NCBI GenBank assembly: GCA_021730905.1
Contig: JAKFYK010000062.1
Location: forward strand, 1-64,000
Direction of reading: 5' to 3'
Length of the DNA stretch: 64,000 nt
Source of the DNA: Betaproteobacteria bacterium
Lineage (GTDB): Bacteria; Pseudomonadota; Gammaproteobacteria; Burkholderiales; SG8-41
Position 1 is the first letter of the stretch, and every line of letters begins with the position of its first letter. Both the position numbers and the translations under genes were made by a program. Shown in pieces: positions 17,535 to 26,539 of the stretch. A model generated the notes under the pieces. That model did not search any database and was not told where the DNA came from. It saw only the letters and a list, made by a program, of their open reading frames with translations.

Positions 17535-19448
17535 ATGTCGTCACCTGCAAACCAGGGCACTTCTCCGGGCAATCCGCCTGAGCGGCGGAATGTGGAGATT
17601 TTTCGCGCGGACGAAATGGCGCTCATTCAGAGCGTCAGCGCCTATGGCCTGATCGCGAATGCTGCGGCGGCGATACTGGTGTCGTTTGCGCTGTGGCGCA
17701 CCGCCGGTGCCATGCATGTGCTGATCTGGCTGGCGTGCATGTTAAGCGCGATTGCCTTCCGCTACCTGCTGCATCGCGCTTACGGCCGCGCGCAGGACAG
17801 TTTCAAGGAGGACTCGAATTGGGGAGGCATTGTCGCCGGCAGCAATTTCCTGATCGGCTGCGCCTGGGGCTGGATCGCATTTGCGTTTTTCAGCGCCTAC
17901 AATCCGCCGCATAACATCGCGTTGCTGGCCGCGCTGGCTGTGGCGGCGGTCTCCGCACAAACGATTTCACCGTCGCGCGAATCGCTAACTGCGCTGCTGG
18001 GGCCGGCGCTGCTGCCGTTGATGGTCAGGTTGATGGTGATTGATCCCGTGGGATTCGCGGCGCCGGCATTGTTGATATTCGCGTTGCTGCTGACGGTGTG
18101 GTTTAGCCTGAATCGCTATCGCGCGCGTCTGGCGGCGAGCATAGAGCACTTTGAGCGGCGAAGCGCGTCGGATGCGGCGATGATCCGCGGCGCAGAAACC
18201 GCAAATCGCTTGTTTGCTCAGGTGGTGACGGAACGCGAGCGCGCCGAGGCGGAACTGAAGGTCGCAAAGCAGGCGGCGGACGATGCCAATCAGGCCAAGG
18301 GCGAATTTCTTGCGTATACCAGCCATGAGATCAGAACACCGCTGAACGCGATTATCGGATTCTCGGATGTGTTGATGACTTCGCCGCTGAACAGCACGCA
18401 ACACGATTATTCGCGGCGGATCAAGAATGCCGGTACGCGCCTGCTGACCTTGATCAACGATTTGCTGGATTTGTCGAAGATAGAAGCCGGCAAACTCAAC
18501 ATCGAGTACGCGGATTTTGAATTGCGCCAAACCCTGGATGAAGTGGTGCAGGAACAGGCCGTGAAGGCGCGCGAGAAGCAAATCACGCTGGAACTGACGA
18601 TAGATGACGATGTGCCGGATGCGCTGATTGGGGATTCGCTAAGGCTGCGTCAGATCGTGCTCAATCTGATCGGTAATGCGATCAAGTTCACGCCCACACA
18701 AGGCAAAGTCACCACACGCGCGCAAGTGGTCGGCCATGAGGGCGACCGGCCGCGCGTGCGTTTTTCGGTGACCGACACAGGGATAGGCATTCCTGCGGAC
18801 AAGGTGGGTGCGTTGTTTGAGCGCTATGCCCAGGCCGATGCCAGCACCGCGCGCAAGTACGGCGGCACCGGCCTCGGTTTATCCATCTGCAAATCGCTGG
18901 TGGAGTTGATGGAGGGCAACATCGGCGTCACCAGCGAGGTGGGCCAGGGCTCGGTGTTCTCGTTTGAATTGCCGTTCAAGGTGCAGGCGGCCGCGGCAAA
19001 GATGGCGAGCGACGTTAAATCCACGCCAGCGCAAGCTGCCGCCGACGTCCAAGGCATGCGTGTATTGGTCGCGGAAGATAATGAACATAATCAATTGCTT
19101 ATAGAGCTTCTGTTGAAAAAGCAGGGTGTCGAACCCGTGATGGTGAACAATGGTGCGGAAGCGGTTGAAAACCTGAGGCAGAATAGCTATGACCTGATAT
19201 TTATGGATCTTGAAATGCCGGTGATGGGTGGTTTCGAGGCGGTAGCGGCGATACGCGAAGATGAAAAGAAAACAGGAAAACGCATGTCGATAGTCGCGCT
19301 GTCCGCGCATCCGCCGGAGGAGCAACGCGAGCCCTGCATTGCCGCGGGCATGGATGATTTTCTGATGAAACCCATCGATGTAAAGGCATTGCACACCTTG
19401 CTGCGCCGGTTCGCGCCGGTTCGCGCGGTTTCGGGGCAGGCCACATGA
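17535..19448 (+). CDS. Hybrid sensor histidine kinase/response regulator
   Basis: 637 residues. The N-terminal half has four to six hydrophobic segments (about residues 35-195), a possible MASE-like membrane sensor. A short coiled linker follows, then HisKA with the phospho-acceptor H264 (TSHEIRTPLNAI). The HATPase domain has NLIGNAIKF, DTGIGI and GGTGLGLSI. The C-terminal receiver domain has D558 in FMDLEMP. No separate output domain is fused. The HD-GYP gene 54 bp downstream on the same strand is a natural partner, so the pair may link an unknown signal to c-di-GMP. Confidence 0.93.
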   Translation: MSSPANQGTSPGNPPERRNVEIFRADEMALIQSVSAYGLIANAAAAILVSFALWRTAGAMHVLIWLACMLSAIAFRYLLHRAYGRAQDSFKEDSNWGGIVAGSNFLIGCAWGWIAFAFFSAYNPPHNIALLAALAVAAVSAQTISPSRESLTALLGPALLPLMVRLMVIDPVGFAAPALLIFALLLTVWFSLNRYRARLAASIEHFERRSASDAAMIRGAETANRLFAQVVTERERAEAELKVAKQAADDANQAKGEFLAYTSHEIRTPLNAIIGFSDVLMTSPLNSTQHDYSRRIKNAGTRLLTLINDLLDLSKIEAGKLNIEYADFELRQTLDEVVQEQAVKAREKQITLELTIDDDVPDALIGDSLRLRQIVLNLIGNAIKFTPTQGKVTTRAQVVGHEGDRPRVRFSVTDTGIGIPADKVGALFERYAQADASTARKYGGTGLGLSICKSLVELMEGNIGVTSEVGQGSVFSFELPFKVQAAAAKMASDVKSTPAQAAADVQGMRVLVAEDNEHNQLLIELLLKKQGVEPVMVNNGAEAVENLRQNSYDLIFMDLEMPVMGGFEAVAAIREDEKKTGKRMSIVALSAHPPEEQREPCIAAGMDDFLMKPIDVKALHTLLRRFAPVRAVSGQAT

Positions 19449-19502
19449 GTCTCATGGATTTCGAATGTCCGCAGTGCCGGAAATTCCTGTTGTAACGGCA
19501 TC

Positions 19503-21146
19503 ATGAAGGAACAAGTCCCGGTCGAAAAACTCGCGCTCGGCATGTTTGTGGCCGAGCTCGATCGTCCGTGGCTGGAAACGACGTTCCTGATTCAGGGATT
19601 CGTGATCGAGTCGCAGGAACAGATCGCGGAATTCCAGCGTTGCTGCAAGCACGTGTTTGTGGAGCGCGCGCTGTCGCTGGGCGATCAGTTTCAGCCGGAT
19701 GTGGTCGAAAAAACCGTAGTTCAGCGCAAGCGCGCCGACCCTCACGTTCACATCTACGATGACAAGAAAGAGGCGCCGGAGCAGCCAAGGGAAAGCCTGT
19801 TCGGAACCATAGGGCAGATATTCAAGTCCGCGTTTTCGTCTGAATCGCGCACGGAGGAATCCGCGCCGGCAACACCCGCGCAACCTGCGCGGCCACGCGA
19901 TCCGCTGGTCATCATTCACGAGGACAAGCCGGAAAAGCCCAAGCCAAAGCCCCGCTCCGAACCGGACCGCCGCGAGAAAGGGATCAGCAACGAAGAGCGT
20001 GCTTACCTTGAGCGCGCGACAGATCCCGCGGCAACGGTGAAGATCTACACTGAAAAAGAGATTTCCGCGAGCGGCGGATTCCTGACTCGGCTGTCGCGGT
20101 TGTTCGGCATGAGCGCCGAAGACAAGCAGTACGGCTACCAGGGCAAAAAGACGGTCGAAGAACCGGTGTACGCGGATCAGACCCTGATCGAGGAAGAGCT
20201 TCCGATGGCGAAGGAGGCTCATGAAAAAGTGCAGGTCGTCGTGCAGGAGGTCATCGACGACCTCAACAAGAATAAACCGCTGGAGCTGGAAAAAGTTGGT
20301 GACGCCGTGGGCTGGATGGTCGAATCCGTGGTGCGCAACCCGGACGGCATGATCTGGCTGGCGCGGCTGAAAAGTGTCGATGCCTATACCTATGATCATG
20401 GTTTGAATACCGCGATTTACCTGATCGCGTTTGGCCGCCACCTGGGCCTTCCCGAAGACCAACTGCAAGTGATCGGAACCGTGGGTCTGATGCAGGATGT
20501 CGGCAAGATAAAACTCCCGAAAGCATTATTGGACAAGCGCGAAAAACTGTCCGCGCCGGAACTCAAAATATTCCAGAGCCACGTCGGCCATAGTCTCGAC
20601 ATCCTGCGTGGTTCCAAAGAGGCCACCGAGGTGCTTATACGCGCGGTGTCCGAGCATCACGAGCGTTACGACGGCAGCGGCTATCCCAGGGGAATAGTCG
20701 GAGAACAGATTTCCAGGCTCGGCGCGATGGCCGGGTTGGTGGATAGCTACACGGCCATGATCAGCGCTCGTCCGTATTCGCCTCCGATATCGGTGCAGCA
20801 GGCGCTGCACGACCTGTACGCGGCACGTAACCAGGCATTCAAATCGGAATTGGTGGAGGAATTCATTCAGTGCGTGGGCGTATTCCCCGTTGGCAGTCTG
20901 GTGGAACTGAATACGTCCGAGGTCGCGGTGGTGGTTTCCCAAAACCGGTCGAGACGCCTGAAGCCGCGCGTCATGCTGGTGCTGGATGCGAATCGGCAGT
21001 CATTTGCGGCGGCGAAGATGCTGGAGTTGATCTACGATCCGCCGACGCCATCAGGCGAGCCGTACCGCATCGTGCGCGGGCTGCAAGCGGGTTTGTATGA
21101 CTACGATCCCAAGCAAACGCTCGATGTGCTGATGGAGTCGAAGTAG
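19503..21146 (+). CDS. HD-GYP domain protein with DUF3391, altered HD motif
   Basis: 547 residues. The N-terminal DUF3391 (VEKLALGMFVAELDRPW) is followed by a charged linker (about residues 90-220). The HD-GYP domain has H299 (YDHGLNTA), then Q331-D332 where the family has HD, then HHERYDGSGYPRG with GYP at 393-395. HD-GYP enzymes hydrolyse c-di-GMP with a two- or three-iron centre, and the HD histidine is a metal ligand. Glutamine there may reduce or abolish activity, leaving a c-di-GMP-sensing or protein-binding role. It probably shares a transcript with the upstream kinase. Confidence 0.9.
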   Translation: MKEQVPVEKLALGMFVAELDRPWLETTFLIQGFVIESQEQIAEFQRCCKHVFVERALSLGDQFQPDVVEKTVVQRKRADPHVHIYDDKKEAPEQPRESLFGTIGQIFKSAFSSESRTEESAPATPAQPARPRDPLVIIHEDKPEKPKPKPRSEPDRREKGISNEERAYLERATDPAATVKIYTEKEISASGGFLTRLSRLFGMSAEDKQYGYQGKKTVEEPVYADQTLIEEELPMAKEAHEKVQVVVQEVIDDLNKNKPLELEKVGDAVGWMVESVVRNPDGMIWLARLKSVDAYTYDHGLNTAIYLIAFGRHLGLPEDQLQVIGTVGLMQDVGKIKLPKALLDKREKLSAPELKIFQSHVGHSLDILRGSKEATEVLIRAVSEHHERYDGSGYPRGIVGEQISRLGAMAGLVDSYTAMISARPYSPPISVQQALHDLYAARNQAFKSELVEEFIQCVGVFPVGSLVELNTSEVAVVVSQNRSRRLKPRVMLVLDANRQSFAAAKMLELIYDPPTPSGEPYRIVRGLQAGLYDYDPKQTLDVLMESK

Positions 21147-21174
21147 TTCTGCAGCGCGCGAGAGTACTACGCGA

Positions 21175-24100
21175 TCACGGCGCGCCCGGTTGTTTTCCGG
21201 CGTCCAAGCTGAGCGAAGTGGTGATTTCCGAGGGCTTGTCCGCGCTCACCGTCGCCACGGGTTTGGCAGCAACGCGCGACGCATCCAGGCCGGCGGCTTT
21301 ATTCATGAAACTCACTATGGCGCCGCTGCGTTGCCTGGCCAGATCCGGCAGCGCTGTGGCCGGCAACGGCTGAAGTTCCGCCGCGCGCTTGAACAGGGCT
21401 TCGTAGAATTCGCGATCAGGACTGCCTCTGCCGATTAGCGCCAGCGCGGGATTGACGCGCTTGGCTTCCTTGCCAGAGGCTTTTTCGTAATCGGTTTTGA
21501 ACTTGTCGATGCTGTCCTTGCCGGCGCGCTCTTCCAGCAGCGCCTCGATCGCGCGCTGGGTTTTCGCATTGTCAAAATTGACCAGCGCGGGATCGTCCGC
21601 GCCCGCGAGCTTGATGTCCTGACGCTCGGCCAGCGTGCGCCGTGCCGCTGCGATGCGCAGTGCCGCGCCGTCATGGCGCGGGTCGTAGCGCCCCTCGACC
21701 ATCAAGCGCAACTGGGGTCGCTGCTTGAGCACGCCGGCCACGCGCGTGAGCTTTTCGCGTTCCGGCGGCGCCAGTTGCGCGCGGCCCGCCTCAAAGCCGA
21801 TGGCATCCGCTTTTTCGGCGCTGCCGCCGAACAGCGATGCCAGCGCGCGGAAAGGCGCGGTGACGATATTGGTCAGCACCGTGCGTATGGCCTGCCACAC
21901 CAGATGACCATAGGCAAATTCCGGGTTGTCCACGTTGCCGCGTACCGGCACCGACAGATCAATTTTGCCGCTGGAATCGGTGAGCAGCGCGATCGCAAGA
22001 TCCAGCGGCAGATTGACCGCGGTCGGACTTTCCACGCGCTCGCCCAGCGTGAATTGTTCCAGCAATACCTTGTTTTCGCCCAGCAACTGGCTGTTGATGA
22101 GCTTGTATTGAAGGTCAAGCGACAGTTTGCCGCTGGCGATGCGGCGACCCGCAAACGTTGCGCTGTACGGTGATAACGGCGACATGGCGACATTGCGGAA
22201 CGATACGGTGATGTCGGTATACGCCTTGGGCTCGGACAGGTTGATGGTGCCGTTAACCTGCGCCTGGCCGAATTCATCCACGCGGCCTTCCAGTTTTAGC
22301 CCGGCACGCGTGCCCTGCTGCGTTGATAGACCGGTTACCGTGCCCGTAAACTCCCGAATCAATGCAGCGAAAGGCAGCACCAGGCTTTGGTCGGCAAAAT
22401 CCAGTTCGCCGTTGGCGACATGGATGCGCTCGACATTCACGATGAACGGTGGATCGTTGGCGGCCTGAGGGGCTGGGGCCGGGCCCTTGTTCGTTGTGTC
22501 GGTTGGCGCCGCACTTGAGGCGCGCATCACGCCGGCGAAATTGGTGCTGCGGTCTTTGGTGATGGCGATTTTTCCACTGGGCGCCGATAGACGCACGTCC
22601 TCAACGCGCGCAAGTTTGTTGGCACTGTCGATCTGTATGCCTTCGGCAAGCAGCCCTTTCCACGCCACCAGTCGCTCACCGTTGTTTTCCTGATCAAGCC
22701 GGAAGTCGTCGAGGCCGGCATTGCCGGTGTAACGCACACCCGCGTTTTTGCCTTGCCCGTTCCAGTCCAGTTGGCCAGTGGCATGCGCTGCGCCCGACGC
22801 GAGCTTAAGTGTCGTGTGTTTTGCCACCATGGCAGCCAGTGGTGCGAGTGCGAGGTTGCGCGCTTCGAGCTTCAGCGTTGCGCGTTGCTGTTCGGGCGAG
22901 GCGCTGCCCTGAGCGCGCAGCGTGCCGCCTTGCCTGATCTGCAGCGACGCGTCGAAGGGTATTGCGGCCTTGGCTGCGCTGCTCACGTTCTTTGCCAGCA
23001 CGCGAATCGCCTGAAGATCCAGCGCCAGCGCAGGCTCCATGCCGCGATCCTGGAACGATACCGCGCCATCGGTCAGCTCAATAGTGCGAATTTCCGCCGT
23101 CACCGAGGAAGGTTCGGCGGGCTTCACCTGCTTGCGTGCGAAGGCGGTTGCAAGGTTGATGGTGCCACTCGCATCGCGGACAATTGCCGTGACGGGTTTG
23201 CCGAGCTTGATGGCGTCGGCGGAGAATTTTTTCTGAGTGAGATCAAATGTACCGCCGGACAAACTTGCCGCAGCCAGCGTCATCAGACTGTCTTTGGCAC
23301 CCGCCTCGGAAACGCGGATATCCTCCACATCAACCGCGATGTTTTGGATGCTGGCGGCTGTTTCCGTGCCTGTCGTAACCTTGATGGCGGCGCGCAAGCC
23401 CGCGCGAGCAATGTCTGCCGCAATAGGCCGAACGAAACCCTGATCGAGAACGCGCAGCCTCACATCGCTGATGTCGATCGCATCGATGGCCGCTTGCCAC
23501 GGCGCGCCGCCCGCGGGTTTGCTGTCAGCAGTCGCAACAGCAGTAGGCGTTGGCGCATTGCGCGGTGGCGGCGTCAGTTGCGCCCAACTGGTTTTTCCGT
23601 CGGCGTCGATAACCGTACTGGCAACCACTTTGCGCAGCGTGAAGTCGGCAAACTGAACCTTTCGTTGCGCAAAGTTAAACGTGCCGCCGGTCAAGGCCGC
23701 TTCGCCGGCGGTGAGCGCAGGCTCGGCCGCGCCTTGTTGGCGCACACTGATCTCGCTGATCTTTATTGCCATGTTGCTGGCAGATGCACTGAGCCTGTTC
23801 TCCGCATAACGGGTGTTGTACTGCAGGGACAGTTCCGCGCTGCCGCCGGGTTCTTCGATCAGCAATTTGTCCTGCACGAACTGCCATACTGTCGCGAGCT
23901 TCAGGTTTTTCAGCTGAATCCGTCCAGCCGAAGCGATAGGTGCCAGCGACACCGAGCCACGCCATCCCAGCGTGCCGCCGGCGGGTAGCCGCGCGGACAG
24001 CGTGTATTCGCCGCGCTGATCGGGCAGTGTTGAGAGATCATGCAATTCAAACTCAATCGGCTCAAGCCGTGCCGTCGCCGGTTTGCCAAACCCCCTGTCG

Positions 24101-24582
24101 GTGAAATTGACGCGGCCCTGTTTAAGCGCGACTTTTTCCAGCAGCAAACGCGGCAACACAGATGATCTTTCCGTTTTGGTTGCCGTGCTCGCCGGTGCGA
24201 GCTTCGCGATATTCAGCGCGTCATTCGCGTCAATCTCCAGATTCAGTCGCGGACGTTCGAGCGTGATTTCGGCGAAAGTCCACGCGCGCTGGAACACACT
24301 GCTCGCCTCAAAATCGACGAACAATCTGTCAAATGCAATCGCCGGTTGCTTGCCGCCCGATTCCGTCACTGCGACATTGCGTACGTCGACGGTGAACTTG
24401 AACGGATTGATGCTGATATCGCCGACCGTGCCGGTGGCATTCAGTTGGGTCTTGAGATATTGCGGCATCTCGCGCTGTATCCACCACGGCGCAACCACAA
24501 AACCGCCCAGCGCATAGAGTCCGATCGCGCCGAGCACCAGTAGAAACGGCAACGACAACAACCGCCTGCGAACGCGCCTCAT
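21175..24582 (-). CDS. DUF748 (AsmA-like) envelope protein
   Basis: 1135 residues. One N-terminal membrane segment (LSLPFLLVLGAIGLYALGGF) is followed by a long, repetitive, beta-rich periplasmic region with several DUF748 blocks, such as FTVDVRNVAVTESG, FADFTLRKVVA and VERIHVANGELDF. The C-terminal part contains an OmpA-like stretch (EREKLTRVAGVLKQRPQLRLMVEGRYDP). AsmA/DUF748 proteins are bridge-like proteins linked to lipid traffic between membranes. It is convergent with the HD-GYP gene and stands alone. Confidence 0.85.
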   Translation of the reverse strand: MRRVRRRLLSLPFLLVLGAIGLYALGGFVVAPWWIQREMPQYLKTQLNATGTVGDISINPFKFTVDVRNVAVTESGGKQPAIAFDRLFVDFEASSVFQRAWTFAEITLERPRLNLEIDANDALNIAKLAPASTATKTERSSVLPRLLLEKVALKQGRVNFTDRGFGKPATARLEPIEFELHDLSTLPDQRGEYTLSARLPAGGTLGWRGSVSLAPIASAGRIQLKNLKLATVWQFVQDKLLIEEPGGSAELSLQYNTRYAENRLSASASNMAIKISEISVRQQGAAEPALTAGEAALTGGTFNFAQRKVQFADFTLRKVVASTVIDADGKTSWAQLTPPPRNAPTPTAVATADSKPAGGAPWQAAIDAIDISDVRLRVLDQGFVRPIAADIARAGLRAAIKVTTGTETAASIQNIAVDVEDIRVSEAGAKDSLMTLAAASLSGGTFDLTQKKFSADAIKLGKPVTAIVRDASGTINLATAFARKQVKPAEPSSVTAEIRTIELTDGAVSFQDRGMEPALALDLQAIRVLAKNVSSAAKAAIPFDASLQIRQGGTLRAQGSASPEQQRATLKLEARNLALAPLAAMVAKHTTLKLASGAAHATGQLDWNGQGKNAGVRYTGNAGLDDFRLDQENNGERLVAWKGLLAEGIQIDSANKLARVEDVRLSAPSGKIAITKDRSTNFAGVMRASSAAPTDTTNKGPAPAPQAANDPPFIVNVERIHVANGELDFADQSLVLPFAALIREFTGTVTGLSTQQGTRAGLKLEGRVDEFGQAQVNGTINLSEPKAYTDITVSFRNVAMSPLSPYSATFAGRRIASGKLSLDLQYKLINSQLLGENKVLLEQFTLGERVESPTAVNLPLDLAIALLTDSSGKIDLSVPVRGNVDNPEFAYGHLVWQAIRTVLTNIVTAPFRALASLFGGSAEKADAIGFEAGRAQLAPPEREKLTRVAGVLKQRPQLRLMVEGRYDPRHDGAALRIAAARRTLAERQDIKLAGADDPALVNFDNAKTQRAIEALLEERAGKDSIDKFKTDYEKASGKEAKRVNPALALIGRGSPDREFYEALFKRAAELQPLPATALPDLARQRSGAIVSFMNKAAGLDASRVAAKPVATVSADKPSEITTSLSLDAGKQPGAP

Positions 24583-24607
24583 GGTGCGGACATTCTACAG
24601 CGCCGCG

Positions 24608-25534
24608 TTATTTTTTGTCGGCTTCCAGTATCGCGAAGCCGGCCTGCAGCGCTTTTTCGATGCGCGCTTTTTCCTGCGCGATGGATTCGTCGGTCCATGG
24701 CCAGAAACCGTGCCTGGCTTTCATGCCGACGTGGCCGCGCTCGACCATTTCTTTGAAGAACGGGGGCGGCGTTGTTTCGTTGTGCAACTGCGGGTAGAGC
24801 GAGGTCGCGACTGCGAAATTGGTGTCCCACCCGGACATTTCTTTCTGCAGAAAGGGCCCGCAGGCGACGAATCGAAAGCCGAAGCCGTAGCGCACCGCAG
24901 TGTCGATACCCTCTGCAGTGGTAACACCATCGTGAATCATCCACATCGCTTCGCGCATCAGCGCCTGCTGCAGGCGGTTGCCGACAAAGCCGGGCACATC
25001 CTTGTTGACGCGTATCGGCGCCTTGCCGACGTCTTTCATGATTTGTTCGAGCCTGGCCGCCACGGCGGGATCTGTGGTATCGGCGCTCACCACTTCTACC
25101 AGTGGCACCAGATGCGCCGGCATGAAAAAATGTAGCCCTGCCACGCGTGACGCGGATTTCAAACCCTCGCTCACCGCGCCGATCAGGAAATTCGATGTGT
25201 TGGTCACCAGCAGCGTGTCGGGCCGCGCCAAGGTTTCGAGTTGCGCGAACAGTTTTTGTTTGAGCGGTAGGTTTTCGGTTACCGCTTCGATCACCAGATC
25301 AATCGAAGCCCATGCAATGTCTTCCAGCCGCGCGTAGGTGGCGACGTTGTTTGCGCACGCGGCATCAGCATGAATTTTTTTCAGACCCGCGTCTATGCGG
25401 CCGCCCAGCACGTCGCGCGTTTTCTGCGATGGACTCATGACGTGAACCTGCCAGCCCTTGGCCGCGAACACCGTGGCGATATCACCGCCCATGATGCCGC
25501 CGCCGATGATGACTACCTGTGACGCCTCAGACAT
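24608..25534 (-). CDS. 3-hydroxyacyl-CoA dehydrogenase family protein
   Basis: 308 residues from the ATG at 25534 (MSEASQVVIIGGG). The NAD-binding Rossmann motif GGGIMGGDIA comes first. NTSNFLIGAVSEG and HFFMPAHLVPLVEVV carry the catalytic His region, followed by the C-terminal domain (VPGFVGNRLQQALMREAMWM). It oxidises a hydroxyacyl-CoA, or a related hydroxy acid, with NAD. The family normally reads HFFNP; here it is HFFMP, a small change at a conserved position that may reflect a different substrate. Copy B of the dispersed repeat lies in its leader. Confidence 0.85.
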   Translation of the reverse strand: MSEASQVVIIGGGIMGGDIATVFAAKGWQVHVMSPSQKTRDVLGGRIDAGLKKIHADAACANNVATYARLEDIAWASIDLVIEAVTENLPLKQKLFAQLETLARPDTLLVTNTSNFLIGAVSEGLKSASRVAGLHFFMPAHLVPLVEVVSADTTDPAVAARLEQIMKDVGKAPIRVNKDVPGFVGNRLQQALMREAMWMIHDGVTTAEGIDTAVRYGFGFRFVACGPFLQKEMSGWDTNFAVATSLYPQLHNETTPPPFFKEMVERGHVGMKARHGFWPWTDESIAQEKARIEKALQAGFAILEADKK

Positions 25535-25621
25535 GGCGAATGCTCCCATCGCGAATGAACAACGGCCGAACCCTGAAAACGCGAAAAAATAGCGCAGCCA
25601 GAGGCGCGCTATTTTATCAAT

Positions 25622-25637
25622 AAAAACAAATACTTAT
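25622..25637 (+). repeat. Dispersed A/T-rich 16-mer, copy B (A-rich strand on +)
   Basis: AAAAACAAATACTTAT, exact consensus, preceded by ATCAAT. It lies 19 bp past the stop of the exported methyltransferase gene and about 90 bp before the hydroxyacyl-CoA dehydrogenase start. Confidence 0.85.
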
Positions 25638-25655
25638 AATATAACTGCAATATTC

Positions 25656-26453
25656 CTACTTTACCCGTACTGCGCTCCATTTGCCCGCGCTGCTGCCTTT
25701 GACGCTGCCTTCCATGCGGTCGCCGGACACGCGTCCGCTGTAGTCGCGGCCGTCCACCGAGAAAGCAATCGCGTCGCCGCGCAGGCTGGCATTGGTAATG
25801 GCCTTGCCGCCGGAATTGCCTTCCAGCTTCTGAAACGTTTGCTTGAACGCAACATCGCCGCCGCCTTCGATACGCCAGTTGCCGTCCACTTTTGCAGGCA
25901 CAATCCACAAGTATGCGGTGCGGCCTTCAACGCTTTCGGTCTGGTCGGCTTCCCAGTCGGCCATGGTAAACGCGTGCGACACCACGCGCGTGCCGGGCTT
26001 CATGTTGAGGATGGTGGGCCGCAGCTTGAGATTGAGGCTCGGCAGCAAGTAAAGCGTGAGCACGGTGGCCTTGCTGAAATCCGTCTCGAAAATATCGCCG
26101 CGGATGAATTCTGCGCGCGCGGTAACCCCTTCTTTTTGCGCGGCGCGTTTGGAAAGCTCAACCATGTCCGGGTTGTATTCGACGCCGACAGCCTTGGTGC
26201 CGCGCTTGGCGGCGGCAATCACGGTGCGGCCGTCGCCGCTGCCCAGATCGAAGTGAACGTCATTGGGCGTAAGCTTTGCCATGTCGAGCATTTTTGTAAT
26301 CAATTCGTTGGGCGTGGGCACCCAGATCACATCCTTGCCTTCCTGTCCCACGGAAGGGGTGTATTCCTTGTTTTGCGCCTGTGCGGCCGCGGTGAACGCA
26401 ACTGCCGCTGCAAACGCGAGCGCTATCGAAAATCGTTTACAAATCAAATGCAT
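25656..26453 (-). CDS. Class I SAM methyltransferase-like protein with signal peptide
   Basis: 265 residues. An apparent Sec signal peptide (about residues 1-27, ending AAAQAQ) precedes a Rossmann methyltransferase core with motif I HFDLGSGDGRTVIAA, VGVEYNPDM and GDIFETDFS. The last 80 residues form a beta-rich tail. SAM is not expected in the periplasm, so the export signal is odd. The protein may be inactive there, or use another ligand, or the signal may act as an anchor. The assignment of the fold is secure, the function is not. Confidence 0.8.
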   Translation of the reverse strand: MHLICKRFSIALAFAAAVAFTAAAQAQNKEYTPSVGQEGKDVIWVPTPNELITKMLDMAKLTPNDVHFDLGSGDGRTVIAAAKRGTKAVGVEYNPDMVELSKRAAQKEGVTARAEFIRGDIFETDFSKATVLTLYLLPSLNLKLRPTILNMKPGTRVVSHAFTMADWEADQTESVEGRTAYLWIVPAKVDGNWRIEGGGDVAFKQTFQKLEGNSGGKAITNASLRGDAIAFSVDGRDYSGRVSGDRMEGSVKGSSAGKWSAVRVK

Positions 26454-26539
26454 GATGGTCCTCTTTGTTGGGTTGAGTGGGTGAAAAGTGGGGGTAAGTA
26501 TTATGCCTTAACGCAGGATGCGTAGTCCGCGCCGACACG

